Assembly (NCBI RefSeq): GCF_006861655.1
Contig: NZ_SESI01000001.1
Span: 570,328-634,327, forward strand
Length of the DNA: 64,000 nucleotides
Reading direction: 5' to 3'
DNA from: Halonotius roseus
GTDB lineage: Archaea > Halobacteriota > Halobacteria > Halobacteriales > Haloferacaceae
Shown here piece after piece: positions 18,074 through 25,803 of this stretch. The stretch's first letter is position 1, and each line of letters begins with the position of its first letter. The translations under genes were made by a program, and so were the position numbers. A model generated the notes under the pieces. It did no database searches and was not told the origin of the DNA. It was given only the letters and a program-made list of their open reading frames with translations.

Positions 18074-19828
18074 CTAGCCGAAAAACAGCCGCCGGAAGAA
18101 CCCCTTTTCGTCGTCGTCATCGTCGTCAGTCGCTGCCGTGTCCTCAAAGGTCGACTCCTCGGGGGGCGATCCGAGTTCGGTTGTCATCGATTGATCGTCG
18201 TCGACTCCCGGCGAGGATTCGCCCTCGGCATCGGGGATCAACGGATCCTCGTCGGCGTCGGTGGGCTCGTCGTCCGCATCGGTAAACGGAACCGCTGCGT
18301 CGCTCGGTTTCTCGTCGACTGCCGGCTCGGTATTAACCGCATCCGGGGTGGGTGGTGAGTCGGCGTCAACAGCCGCGTCTGCATCGATCGGCGTGGACTC
18401 CTCGGTGATCTCGTCGGCGAGATCGGCAACGGGGGAGGCCCCGTCCGCCTCTGTCGCCTCCTCGGCGATCGGCTCGGTTGGTGGCTCCGATACCGCGCCC
18501 TCGTCGATCTCGGAGGAGGAATCAACCGACACCGGCTCCTCGACTGGATCCGATGGTGACAGTTCGGGCTCGCCGTCGGCGGCGTCGTCGGCGTCGTCGG
18601 TCGAATCTGATGATAGTGGATCAGCATCGGCATCGTCGTCGGTCGATGTCGACATCGCCTCATCGGGTTCGGTGGTGGATGTCGCATCGTCAGCAGGCGG
18701 CTCAGCTGCGGGTGTCGACGACTCGCCGTCGGCATCAGCCAGCGAGGTCGCCTCGTCGGCAACAGCATCGTCGACATCGCCCGCGGTGCCGGTGGCCGCT
18801 TCCGCCCACTTTTCCTCCGCTTCGGTGATGGCTGAATTGTCGGTCGATTCGCTGGTGTCGGTGGTATCGGTCGACTCGGTAGTGTCGGTGTGATCGGCTG
18901 CTGTGTCAGCCGGTTCAGCGTCGGTATCGGTCGATGTCGGATCGGGCTCAGTCGGCGTGGAATCAGAGCCGGTGTCGGCCAAGCTGGAATCGGTGTCAGC
19001 CGCGGTGGTCGGTTCGGCTGGTGTGTCGGCCGGCTCGCTGTCTGTGGTTGTGTCGGCCGACTCGCTGTCCATGGTCGCCTCGGCTGGTGGTGTCGTTGAC
19101 GGCGCGTCGGAGTCCGCCGGGGCCGCGGGCTCGACACCGGTGAGTTCGGCGACCAGCTCACGGTAGGCCTCGGCGGCGGGGCTGTGCGGGGCGTACGTCG
19201 ACAGCGGTTCGCCGACAGCGACGGAATCACGGACGGCTTCGTCCTCAGGGATCGATCCCAACACGGGTGCCGCGAGGGTACCGGTAGCGAGCTCCGAGAC
19301 CGGCGTCGACGGCTCGGTTCGGGTGATGACCGCGCCGGCGACGGTGCCACCGAGCTCCTCGGTGAGCTGGCGGGTTTTTTCCGTATCCCGCAGCGCGTCC
19401 CGTTCCGGCGTCGACACCAACAGCACCTCATCGGCCAGCGACAGCGGGAGGCCCGTCTCGTGGCTGACACCCGCCCCGACATCGATCAGGACGTAGTCGG
19501 CCTGTGAGTGGGTGCGGAGCACCGACGGCAACTCCGCGGGGTCGGCCGACGCATACGACGAGAGGGCGGTGTCGCCGGGGACGACATAGACACCGCCTGG
19601 GCCTTCGTAGGTTGCTTCGGAGGGGGTGGCATCGCCACGAAGCACATCGTGGAGCGTTGTCGGTGGTGACTCGATGCCGAGGGCCGCGCCGAGATTTGCC
19701 ATGCTGATGTCGCCATCGATCACCACGACATCGGCCCCAGTCTCGGCGAGAATCGCCCCCACGTTTGCCGTCGTCGTCGTCTTGCCAACGCCCCCTTTCG
19801 CGCTGGCGACCGCGAAGACCTGTGCCAT
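18074..19828 (-). CDS. minD4: MinD-family ATPase with long acidic C-terminal tail (MinD4-like)
   Basis: A 584-residue protein. Residues 1-235 are a complete MinD/ParA ATPase with the deviant Walker A KGGVGKTT at 11-18, VVVIDGDISMANLG, and YVLIDVGAGV. The next 335 residues are low-complexity Asp/Glu/Ser/Thr/Pro sequence, and the protein ends in an aromatic-basic tip, KGFFRRLFFG, that could touch membrane or a partner. Haloarchaeal MinD4, which positions archaella and chemotaxis arrays in Haloferax, also has an extended C-terminus; the argS/riboflavin gene neighbourhood fits my memory of that locus. A TTTTATATT box about 25 bases before the ATG indicates a leaderless message. Confidence 0.8.
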   Translation of the reverse strand: MAQVFAVASAKGGVGKTTTTANVGAILAETGADVVVIDGDISMANLGAALGIESPPTTLHDVLRGDATPSEATYEGPGGVYVVPGDTALSSYASADPAELPSVLRTHSQADYVLIDVGAGVSHETGLPLSLADEVLLVSTPERDALRDTEKTRQLTEELGGTVAGAVITRTEPSTPVSELATGTLAAPVLGSIPEDEAVRDSVAVGEPLSTYAPHSPAAEAYRELVAELTGVEPAAPADSDAPSTTPPAEATMDSESADTTTDSEPADTPAEPTTAADTDSSLADTGSDSTPTEPDPTSTDTDAEPADTAADHTDTTESTDTTDTSESTDNSAITEAEEKWAEAATGTAGDVDDAVADEATSLADADGESSTPAAEPPADDATSTTEPDEAMSTSTDDDADADPLSSDSTDDADDAADGEPELSPSDPVEEPVSVDSSSEIDEGAVSEPPTEPIAEEATEADGASPVADLADEITEESTPIDADAAVDADSPPTPDAVNTEPAVDEKPSDAAVPFTDADDEPTDADEDPLIPDAEGESSPGVDDDQSMTTELGSPPEESTFEDTAATDDDDDDEKGFFRRLFFG

Positions 19829-20025
19829 ACAGATTGTGTACCACGACGTGAATATAAAAGGTGTCCCTCAATGCCGTGTTGTGGGTAGAACAGTCGCATG
19901 TTCGCCACCTAAAACAGCCTGACGGGTGCCCGGGTTCGATCGATGACGGTCGTTCTCACAGCCTCTTGGAATCCAGTCTGTCGACACAGAACTCGCCACA
20001 CTCAGGGTTGCTTTGTCGGCGAGAA

Positions 20026-20126
20026 GTCCTGACGGAGTCCTGCGCGAACGGAGTGAGCGCAGGGCACGTCAGGACGTGAATGACTGAGCGACTGCTGAGC
20101 GAAGGGAAGCAGTCCGAAGGAATGAA
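20026..20126. repeat. tRNA-Arg 3'-end copy and two hairpins downstream of the tRNA
   Basis: Bases 20026-20037 repeat the 12-base end of tRNA-Arg (20128-20139), about 100 bp away. Between them are two perfect 7-bp stem-loops: 20039-20063 (CCTGCGC paired with GCGCAGG, loop GAACGGAGTGA) and 20090-20114 (GACTGCT paired with AGCAGTC, loop GAGCGAAGGGA). The stems differ completely while the loops are nearly the same. The arrangement parallels the larger array beside tRNA-Asn. Confidence 0.75.
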
Positions 20127-20199
20127 CGTCCTGACGGAGATTTGAACTCCGGTCCCTGGCTCCGCAAGCCAAGAGGATAGTCCACTACCCTATCAGGAC
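20127..20199 (-). tRNA. tRNA-Arg (anticodon GCG)
   Basis: A 73-base cloverleaf on the minus strand. The acceptor stem GTCCTGA pairs with TCAGGAC, with discriminator G. The anticodon stem TTGGC/GCCAG encloses the loop TTGCGGA, giving anticodon GCG, which reads CGC and CGU. The T stem CGGAG/CTCCG holds the loop TTCAAAT. CCA is not encoded and there is no intron. Confidence 0.95.
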
Positions 20200-20262
20200 T
20201 CATCTCTCAGTACCCGTGGTTTACTTAAGACGGTTACGGTACGGCGGCCACCCCACCTGAGG

Positions 20263-20270
20263 TTTTTATC
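20263..20270 (+). promoter_or_regulatory. TATA-like box for the rpa transcript
   Basis: TTTTTATC is centred about 26 bases before the ATG at 20292. In haloarchaea this spacing places the transcription start at or next to that ATG, so the message would begin with the small frame at 20292-20417 and rpa would be read downstream of it. Confidence 0.55.
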
Positions 20271-20291
20271 CGATCCCGACACACCCCCGCT

Positions 20292-20417
20292 ATGCGGCAG
20301 GAAAACACGGCGACTGTGGTGCGATCGGCGGCGACGCAACAGGCCGCGGGATCGGCGCAAGGACAACGCTTAACCGGGAACTTCCCCTGCGACTGTGTAT
20401 ACCTATGGGTGTCATAG
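20292..20417 (+). CDS. candidate leaderless upstream ORF overlapping the rpa start
   Basis: A 41-codon frame starting MRQENTATVVRSAATQQ and ending DCVYLWVS. Its start sits at the predicted 5' end of the transcript, and its stop (20415-20417) lies just past the rpa start at 20405, in a different frame. No known domain is visible. It could be a real small protein or an upstream ORF that couples or limits rpa translation. It could also be a chance frame in the leader, and only its position argues for function. Confidence 0.35.
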   Translation: MRQENTATVVRSAATQQAAGSAQGQRLTGNFPCDCVYLWVS

Positions 20418-21934
20418 CGGACGAGTACGAGGCCCTCGACACCGACGTGTCGCTCGAAGAGTTCCGCGAGGCCGTCGAGGACAAGGTCGAACAGATGGGC
20501 GGGTTGGCCGACGAGGAGACGGCCGCGAAGCTGATCGCCCACGAGCTGAAAGACCAGCAGGTCAACGGCATCGCCGACATCGAACCCGGGATGGACGAGG
20601 TGAAATTCCTCGGCAAGGTCGTCTCGATCGGCGATCTCCGGACGTTCGAACGCGACGAGGAGGACGCCGAGGACGGCCGCGTCGTCAACCTCGAAGTTGC
20701 CGACGAGACAGGCCGAATTCGGATCTCGATGTGGGACAAACAGGCCGTCTCAGCCGTCGGCGACCCCGAATCAGGGACACACGGCGAGATCGAGATCGGC
20801 GACGTGTTGCGGATCGCCGGCCGGCCGAAGGAGGGGTACAACGGCGTTGAGGTCAGCGTCAACAAGGCCGAACCCGAGGAGGACGCCGAACTCGACGTTG
20901 AGACCCAAGAGATGTATCGCGTCGAAGATCTCTCGATGGGGCTGTCGGATGTCAACCTCAAGGGCACGATTCTCGATGTGGGCTCGGTTCGTACCTTCGA
21001 CCGCGACGACGGCTCGGAGGGACAGGTGTCGAATCTGTCGGTTGGCGACCCAACAGGCCGGATTCGCGTGACGCTGTGGGATGAGCAGGCACCCCTGGTC
21101 TCGGAGTTCACCGACGGCCAGTCCGTCGAGATCGTCGACGGCTACGTCAAGGAACGGGACGGCAGCCTCGAACTCCACGTTGGCTCCCGCGGCGCGGTCG
21201 AGACCATCGACGAGGACATCGAGTACATCCCAGAGACAACGGATATCGAGAGCGTCGAGATCGGCCAGACGGTCGACATCGCCGGCGGCGTCATCGAGAC
21301 AGACTCAAAACGCACCTTCGACCGCGACGACGGCTCGGAGGGGCAGGTTCGCAACATCCGGCTGCGCGACGAAACGGGCGATATGCGGGTCGCGCTGTGG
21401 GGCGAGAAGGCCGACAAAGACATCGAGTTGGCCGACCACGTCCTCGTGACCGACGCGGAGATCCAAGACGGGTGGCAGGACGATCTCGAAGCCTCCGCCG
21501 GCTGGCAGTCGACGGTGACCGTCCTCGACAGCGAGGCCGATACCGGTGGGGCGGCCGAATCGACAGGGGCCGACAGCGAGTCGACGACGAGCACCGAAAG
21601 CGGCCTCTCGGCGTTCGAAGACGCCGGCAGCGACGAGAGCGACGCGTCGGCAGGGGATGACGGAGAGCCTGCCGAGGCTGCGACAGCAACGCCAGGAGCC
21701 GACGGGGCGACCGGCGGCGAGACCGGCGGCGGGGGTGGCGGGGCCGCGGCGACGCAGGTCGCCGAGACCGTCGAGTTCACCGGCACCGTCGTCCAGGCCG
21801 GCAGCCCGATCATCCTCGATAACGGCACCGAAACCCGGCAGGTCGAAACCGACACCGAGCTTCGGCTCGGCGAGGAGGTGACCGTCCGCGGCACCGAAAC
21901 CGACGGAACGATCGACGCCGAAGACGTGTTCTGA
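20405..21934 (+). CDS. rpa: replication protein A, multiple OB folds (RpaC-like)
   Basis: A 509-residue single-stranded-DNA-binding protein. After a short helical N-terminus it has three similar OB-fold modules, each with a pattern like VRTFDRDDGSEGQV followed by RIRVTLWD (about 65-165, 180-270 and 275-370). A low-complexity Ser/Asp/Gly linker leads to a small C-terminal OB-like domain from about residue 450. This matches the stand-alone RpaC type of haloarchaea. The histone gene follows 150 bp downstream, as I recall for the rpaC locus in Haloferax. The stop codon lies in a 35-bp tandem repeat. Confidence 0.9.
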   Translation: MGVIADEYEALDTDVSLEEFREAVEDKVEQMGGLADEETAAKLIAHELKDQQVNGIADIEPGMDEVKFLGKVVSIGDLRTFERDEEDAEDGRVVNLEVADETGRIRISMWDKQAVSAVGDPESGTHGEIEIGDVLRIAGRPKEGYNGVEVSVNKAEPEEDAELDVETQEMYRVEDLSMGLSDVNLKGTILDVGSVRTFDRDDGSEGQVSNLSVGDPTGRIRVTLWDEQAPLVSEFTDGQSVEIVDGYVKERDGSLELHVGSRGAVETIDEDIEYIPETTDIESVEIGQTVDIAGGVIETDSKRTFDRDDGSEGQVRNIRLRDETGDMRVALWGEKADKDIELADHVLVTDAEIQDGWQDDLEASAGWQSTVTVLDSEADTGGAAESTGADSESTTSTESGLSAFEDAGSDESDASAGDDGEPAEAATATPGADGATGGETGGGGGGAAATQVAETVEFTGTVVQAGSPIILDNGTETRQVETDTELRLGEEVTVRGTETDGTIDAEDVF

Positions 21935-22001
21935 TCGACGCCGGTAACGTTCCGTATCGCCGGATGTGATCGCCGCCGGTAGCAGTCCGTATCGCCGGAC
22001 G
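21932..22001. repeat. 35-bp tandem direct repeat starting at the rpa stop codon
   Basis: Bases 21932-21966 and 21967-22001 are adjacent 35-bp copies with five mismatches. The first begins with the TGA stop of rpa. The region is otherwise untranslated leader or spacer before the histone gene. Confidence 0.85.
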
Positions 22002-22083
22002 TGGGTGTCACCAGCAGGGGCGACCGCCGGCGACAGCGAGCACAACGGAAAGCATTATACGACCCACAGCCGGCTATGTGGGT

Positions 22084-22515
22084 ATGAGTGTCGAGTTGCC
22101 GTTCGCCCCGGTTGATGCGATTATTCGGCGGAACGCTGACTCACTACGGGTGAGTGCCGACGCCGCCGAGGCGTTGGCCGGCCGCGTGCAACGCCACGGG
22201 GCAACGCTGGCGGCGTCGGCCGCCGAGACGGCAACCGCCGACGGGCGAAAAACGCTGATGGCGAGCGATTTCGGCGTCGAACAGGTCGTCGACCGCGAGA
22301 GCCTCGAACTTCCGATCGCGCCGGTCGACCGGATCGCCAGACTCGAGATCGACGACAGCTACCGGGTGTCGATGGACGCCCGGATCGCCCTGGCAGACAT
22401 CCTCGAAGATTACGCCGACAACGTTGCTGCCGCCGCTGTCACCCTCGCCCACCACGCCGATCGACGCACCGTACAGGCCGATGACATCGAGACCTACTTT
22501 TCACTCTTCGAATAA
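22084..22515 (+). CDS. hstA: archaeal histone, fused doublet
   Basis: A 143-residue protein made of two histone folds in tandem. Each begins with a PFAPVDAIIRR or PIAPVDRIARL element and ends with a helix-strand pair (TLMASDFGVEQV; RTVQADDIETYF). Fused doublets are the usual haloarchaeal histone form and wrap or bridge DNA, though in haloarchaea they may act more as regulators than as bulk chromatin. There is no N-terminal tail for acetylation. ATG at 22084 is preferred over the GTG two codons earlier; CATTATAC lies about 30 bases upstream. Confidence 0.93.
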   Translation: MSVELPFAPVDAIIRRNADSLRVSADAAEALAGRVQRHGATLAASAAETATADGRKTLMASDFGVEQVVDRESLELPIAPVDRIARLEIDDSYRVSMDARIALADILEDYADNVAAAAVTLAHHADRRTVQADDIETYFSLFE

Positions 22516-23522
22516 TGCAGTTCGGCTACAGCGAGGTGTGTCTGGAACACGATACCGGCGATCGACACCCCGAAACGGCCGATCGGCTGCGGGCGATCCG
22601 GCGGGCCCTCAAACACAAACACCACGTCGACTACCAGGACGGACCGGCGGCGACCCGCGAGCAGATACAGGCTGTCCATCGCGGAACCTACCTCAACGAA
22701 CTCAAGCGATTCTGTGAGGATGACGGTGGCAGTTGGGATCGTGATACGGTCGCCTCCGAGGGCACCTGGGATGCCGCCCGCAAGAGTGCCGGCCTCGCGC
22801 TGTGGGCCGCCCGGCAGGCCCTCGATGGGGCCGACGGCCGCCAGACCCCGTTTTCGCTCGGGCGACCGCCGGGCCATCACGCGGTTAGCCACAAGGCAAT
22901 GGGGTTCTGTTTCTTCAACAACGCCGCCGTCGCCGCCCAGACATTGCTCGATGAGGACGCCGTCAACCGGGTCGCTATCTTCGATTGGGATGTCCACCAC
23001 GGCAACGGCACCCAGGATATCTTCTATGACAGCGACGAGGTGTTCTACGGCTCGATCCACGAGGAGGGGATCTACCCCGGCTCCGGCGATGTCGAGGAAA
23101 CCGGCACCGGCGACGGCGAGGGGGCGACGCTGAACGCACCGCTGCCGGCCGGGGCTGGCGACGCGGACTTTCTGCACGTCATCGACGAGGCCCTCGGGCC
23201 CGCACTCGCCGACTTCGATCCGGATCTCGTCATCGTCAGCGCGGGCTTTGATGCCCACGAACACGATCCGATCTCCCGACACCGTGTGACGACAGAGGGG
23301 TACGCGCTGTTGACCGATCGGTTGCGGTCGATCGGCGACGCCAGCGACGCTGCACTCGCGTTTGTGTTAGAGGGCGGCTACGGGCTGGATACGCTCTCGG
23401 AGGGGGTTTCGATGGTACACGAAACCTTCGACGGCCGGGAGCCGATCGCCTGTGAGGACGAGCCGGATACATCGACCGTCGAGATCACCGACGAGCTCCG
23501 AGACCGGCTTGGGATCGAGTAG
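22515..23522 (+). CDS. histone deacetylase family protein (class II / acetoin-utilisation type)
   Basis: A 335-residue arginase-deacetylase-fold enzyme. Zinc and catalytic motifs are all present: RPPGHHA (about residues 117-123), GFCFFNNAA, FDWDVHHGNGTQ, and SAGFDAH. Its ATG overlaps the last base of the histone stop, so the two are translated from one message. The substrate could be an acetylated protein or a small molecule; the histone itself has no tail, so the pairing does not prove histone deacetylation. Confidence 0.93.
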   Translation: MQFGYSEVCLEHDTGDRHPETADRLRAIRRALKHKHHVDYQDGPAATREQIQAVHRGTYLNELKRFCEDDGGSWDRDTVASEGTWDAARKSAGLALWAARQALDGADGRQTPFSLGRPPGHHAVSHKAMGFCFFNNAAVAAQTLLDEDAVNRVAIFDWDVHHGNGTQDIFYDSDEVFYGSIHEEGIYPGSGDVEETGTGDGEGATLNAPLPAGAGDADFLHVIDEALGPALADFDPDLVIVSAGFDAHEHDPISRHRVTTEGYALLTDRLRSIGDASDAALAFVLEGGYGLDTLSEGVSMVHETFDGREPIACEDEPDTSTVEITDELRDRLGIE

Positions 23523-23537
23523 CGTCGCTATCAATTG

Positions 23538-24893
23538 TTACGGATGTGGCTCGAAGTACGCCGCTAGCTCGGTGCCGAACTCATCAGCTAGCGTTGCCAC
23601 CGCCTCGCCCCAGAGTAGCTCATAATCGTCAGCAAGCGCGGTCTCGACCTGCGCGCCGAGGGCAACCTCGAAGATCGCGTCGCTGTCGAGATAGTCGCGG
23701 GCATCGGTCACCTCACGTGGGCGTTCGACGACGTAGCGATCGCCGTCGAGAAACGGGCCGTAGACCGTGTCGTCGTCGACGTAGCTCTCGAAAAATCCCT
23801 CAGCGTGGTCGCGGACAGCCACCGGCGGCCCCTCGTGGCGTTCGATCGCCGGCCGGGTCGTGTCGGCGAGTTCGACCAGCAGGACGCTTCGGTCGGCGTC
23901 GGCGATGGCTGTCGATCGGATGACGCCGAACTCGTGGCGTTCGAGCCCGTCGACAACGCCGGCCAGTGATTTGCGGAGTTGGGGATACAGCTGATCCTCG
24001 ACGATATCGGGCGTCTCGAAGCTGATAGCGGCGGCAGTCGTCTCGCGGTCGGCGAGATGCGCCCGGACAGCCTCGCGGTCGAGACCAGCGGGTTTCGACC
24101 CGAAAAACAGCGTCTCGCGCGGATCGGCCAGCAGGTCGCGGGCGTAATGCTGGAGCCGAGCGAGGTTCGTCGCCGAGAGCACGGCCGCGACGTTGCGCTC
24201 GGGATCGGTCGGGTCGATAACGGTAAGCGGGTCGTCGAAGGATTCGGTGCCGTGCTCCTCTGGGTCGAGGGTTATCGGTGGATGCCAGTCGGCAGCAGCA
24301 CGGAGCAGGGGGGCGATGCCGCCGTATTCGACAACAAGAAGCTCGGCCAGATAGCCGGAAAACCCCTCGGTGCGGAGATCGCTCCCGTAGGCGTCGATCC
24401 CCTTGAGAAAGCGTTTGAACACGCGGATATCGCGGGCGAGGTCGTCATCGAGGCGGGCGTCGATATACCGCGTGTGAAACGGGGTGCGGTCGACCGCCGA
24501 GCGGATGCCGGTCGCGCTGTCGACGGCGTAGCAGGGGACGAGATCGACCGCGAACCCCTCGTAGCTGCCGGTAACATAGGGGTGTTCGGCGTACTCCTCG
24601 TGGCCCTCGGGGAGCACCTCGTGGCCGATAGCGAGGCCGAGGCGTTCCAGCTCGGCGCGGTCGTAGTCGGTTGGAAAGCGGACGAAAAGATCGATGTCGC
24701 GGTCGCCGGCGAGCCACGTGCCACGGGCGGTCGAGCCGACCTGCAACACGTCACCATCGATATCGTGGTCGGCGAGGGCGGCCTCGGCGCGGTCGGTGAG
24801 CGTCGCCGCTGCGGCGGCCAGCCGCTCCCGTTCGTCGCTGTCGGGGGTGACGCGTTCGGCAACGGTAGCAAGGACGCGCTCAAGGGTCGGCAT
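23538..24893 (-). CDS. cca: CCA-adding tRNA nucleotidyltransferase, archaeal class I
   Basis: A 451-residue enzyme that adds CCA to tRNA 3' ends. The nucleotidyltransferase signature is GSTARGTWLAGDRDIDLFVRF with the DxD pair at about residues 65-67, followed by the neck/body regions (HPYVTGSYEGFAVDLVPCY carries the third carboxylate). Its gene is beside tRNA-Asn and a CAT-anticodon tRNA, neither of which encodes CCA. It is convergent with the deacetylase-family gene. Confidence 0.95.
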   Translation of the reverse strand: MPTLERVLATVAERVTPDSDERERLAAAAATLTDRAEAALADHDIDGDVLQVGSTARGTWLAGDRDIDLFVRFPTDYDRAELERLGLAIGHEVLPEGHEEYAEHPYVTGSYEGFAVDLVPCYAVDSATGIRSAVDRTPFHTRYIDARLDDDLARDIRVFKRFLKGIDAYGSDLRTEGFSGYLAELLVVEYGGIAPLLRAAADWHPPITLDPEEHGTESFDDPLTVIDPTDPERNVAAVLSATNLARLQHYARDLLADPRETLFFGSKPAGLDREAVRAHLADRETTAAAISFETPDIVEDQLYPQLRKSLAGVVDGLERHEFGVIRSTAIADADRSVLLVELADTTRPAIERHEGPPVAVRDHAEGFFESYVDDDTVYGPFLDGDRYVVERPREVTDARDYLDSDAIFEVALGAQVETALADDYELLWGEAVATLADEFGTELAAYFEPHP

Positions 24894-24992
24894 ACACGCC
24901 GTTTCAGTATCGGCCGTCGAAAGGATGTCGCTTCCGTCGGTGGAAAAACGAAAGCCCTATTAAAACGATCCGACTACCCCATGACGCGTTGG

Positions 24993-25065
24993 GCCGTCGT
25001 AGCTCAGATGGTAGAGCACCTCGCTGTTAACGAGGTGGTCCCAGGTTCGAGCCCTGGCGACGGCG
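24993..25065 (+). tRNA. tRNA-Asn (anticodon GTT)
   Basis: A 73-base cloverleaf. The acceptor GCCGTCG pairs with CGACGGC, discriminator G. The anticodon stem CCTCG/CGAGG holds CTGTTAA, giving GTT. The T arm CCAGG/CCTGG holds TTCGAGC. CCA is not encoded and no intron is present. Its 3' half is copied several times downstream. Confidence 0.96.
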
Positions 25066-25573
25066 TCTTCTCCTGCGACAACTCACGAGGAGCTTGGCTC
25101 CGAGTAACCACTGTCACAGGTGTGGTCGCTCAGAAAGGGCTCGCGCAGACAAGTCGCAGCACCCGAGCGAAGCGAGGGTGATCGTCTTGGCGTGTTCGAG
25201 CCCTGGCGACGGCGTGTTTTCTCGAACAACTACGTGAGGAGCGTCGGCTCCGAGCAGCACTGTGAGAGAAACACGTTCAGAAAGGGGTCGAGCAGCCGAG
25301 TCGCAGCGCGCGAACGAAGTGAGCGCGACCGTCTCGGTGAGTTCGAGCCCTGGCGACGGCGTCTTCTCCTGCGACAACTCACGAGGTGCTTGGCTCCGAG
25401 TAACCACTGTCGCAGGTGTGGTCGCTCAGAAAGGGCTCGCGCAGACAAGTCGCAGCAGCCGAGCGAAGCGAGGGTGATCGTCTCGGTGAGTTCGAGCCCT
25501 GGCGACGGCGTGCTTTCTCGAACAACTACGCGAGGAGCGTTGGCTCCGAGTCTCGATGAGTTCGAGCCCCGGC
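25045..25573 (+). repeat. tandem array of about 148-bp units, each ending in a copy of the tRNA-Asn 3' half
   Basis: The last 21-22 bases of tRNA-Asn recur at 25194-25215, 25341-25362 and 25490-25511, with a diverged copy at 25560-25573. Spacings are 149, 147, 149 and 70 bp. Units alternate in type: the first and third are nearly identical to each other, and the second matches the truncated fourth. Each full unit also carries a short hairpin with a GARCGAAGYGA loop (25160-25180, 25307-25327, 25456-25476). The pattern suggests duplication of a two-unit block. No protein-coding gene is supported; a 177-codon frame through the array is a by-product of the repeats. Confidence 0.9.
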
Positions 25574-25638
25574 ATTGTCGCTGCGTTCGTTCGAAAACTC
25601 GACACTCTCATATAGGGCCAGTCGGTATCAATCGGGTA

Positions 25639-25713
25639 GGGCCCTTAGCTTAGTCTGGTAAGAGCGCCGAGCTCATAACTCGGTGGTCATTGGTTCAAAT
25701 CCGATAGGGCCCA
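25639..25713 (+). tRNA. tRNA with CAT anticodon (tRNA-Ile2 or elongator tRNA-Met)
   Basis: A 75-base cloverleaf: acceptor GGGCCCT/AGGGCCC with discriminator A, anticodon stem CCGAG/CTCGG around CTCATAA, T arm ATTGG/CCGAT around TTCAAAT. The anticodon is CAT. It lacks initiator features. Haloarchaeal elongator tRNA-Met usually has an intron and this gene has none, while the GGGCC acceptor resembles archaeal isoleucine tRNAs. The agmatidine-modified tRNA-Ile2 that reads AUA is therefore at least as likely as tRNA-Met. Confidence 0.85.
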
Positions 25714-25747
25714 TCACCTCGACGCACAGTGTACGATAAAATAGTCA

Positions 25748-25803
25748 GCACTACCCTGCTACGACGGGCGAATCCCGAGCGTAGAGTGGCGTCAGGGTAG
25801 TGC
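25748..25803. ncRNA. candidate structured RNA: 56-base multi-helix hairpin
   Basis: A perfect 11-bp stem (25748-25758 with 25793-25803, GCACTACCCTG and its complement) encloses a 5-bp stem (25759-25763 with 25780-25784) and a terminal 4-bp stem (25765-25768 with 25774-25777) with loop CGAAT. An eight-base one-sided bulge lies at 25785-25792. The fold sits 35 bases past the CAT tRNA and could be its downstream co-transcript or a separate small RNA. The strand is uncertain because the fold is symmetrical; I know of no matching family. Confidence 0.45.

Noticed and set aside
18261..18893. 210-codon Ser/Val/Ala-rich plus-strand frame
   Set aside because: Antisense of the low-complexity tail of the MinD-like gene; its composition mirrors that tail.
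25045..25573. CRISPR array
   Set aside because: The repeated word is part of a tRNA, and the intervening 125-130 bp segments are themselves repeated, not unique spacers.
25120..25653. 177-codon plus-strand frame
   Set aside because: It runs through the tandem repeat units and reflects their period; no domain or normal codon use.
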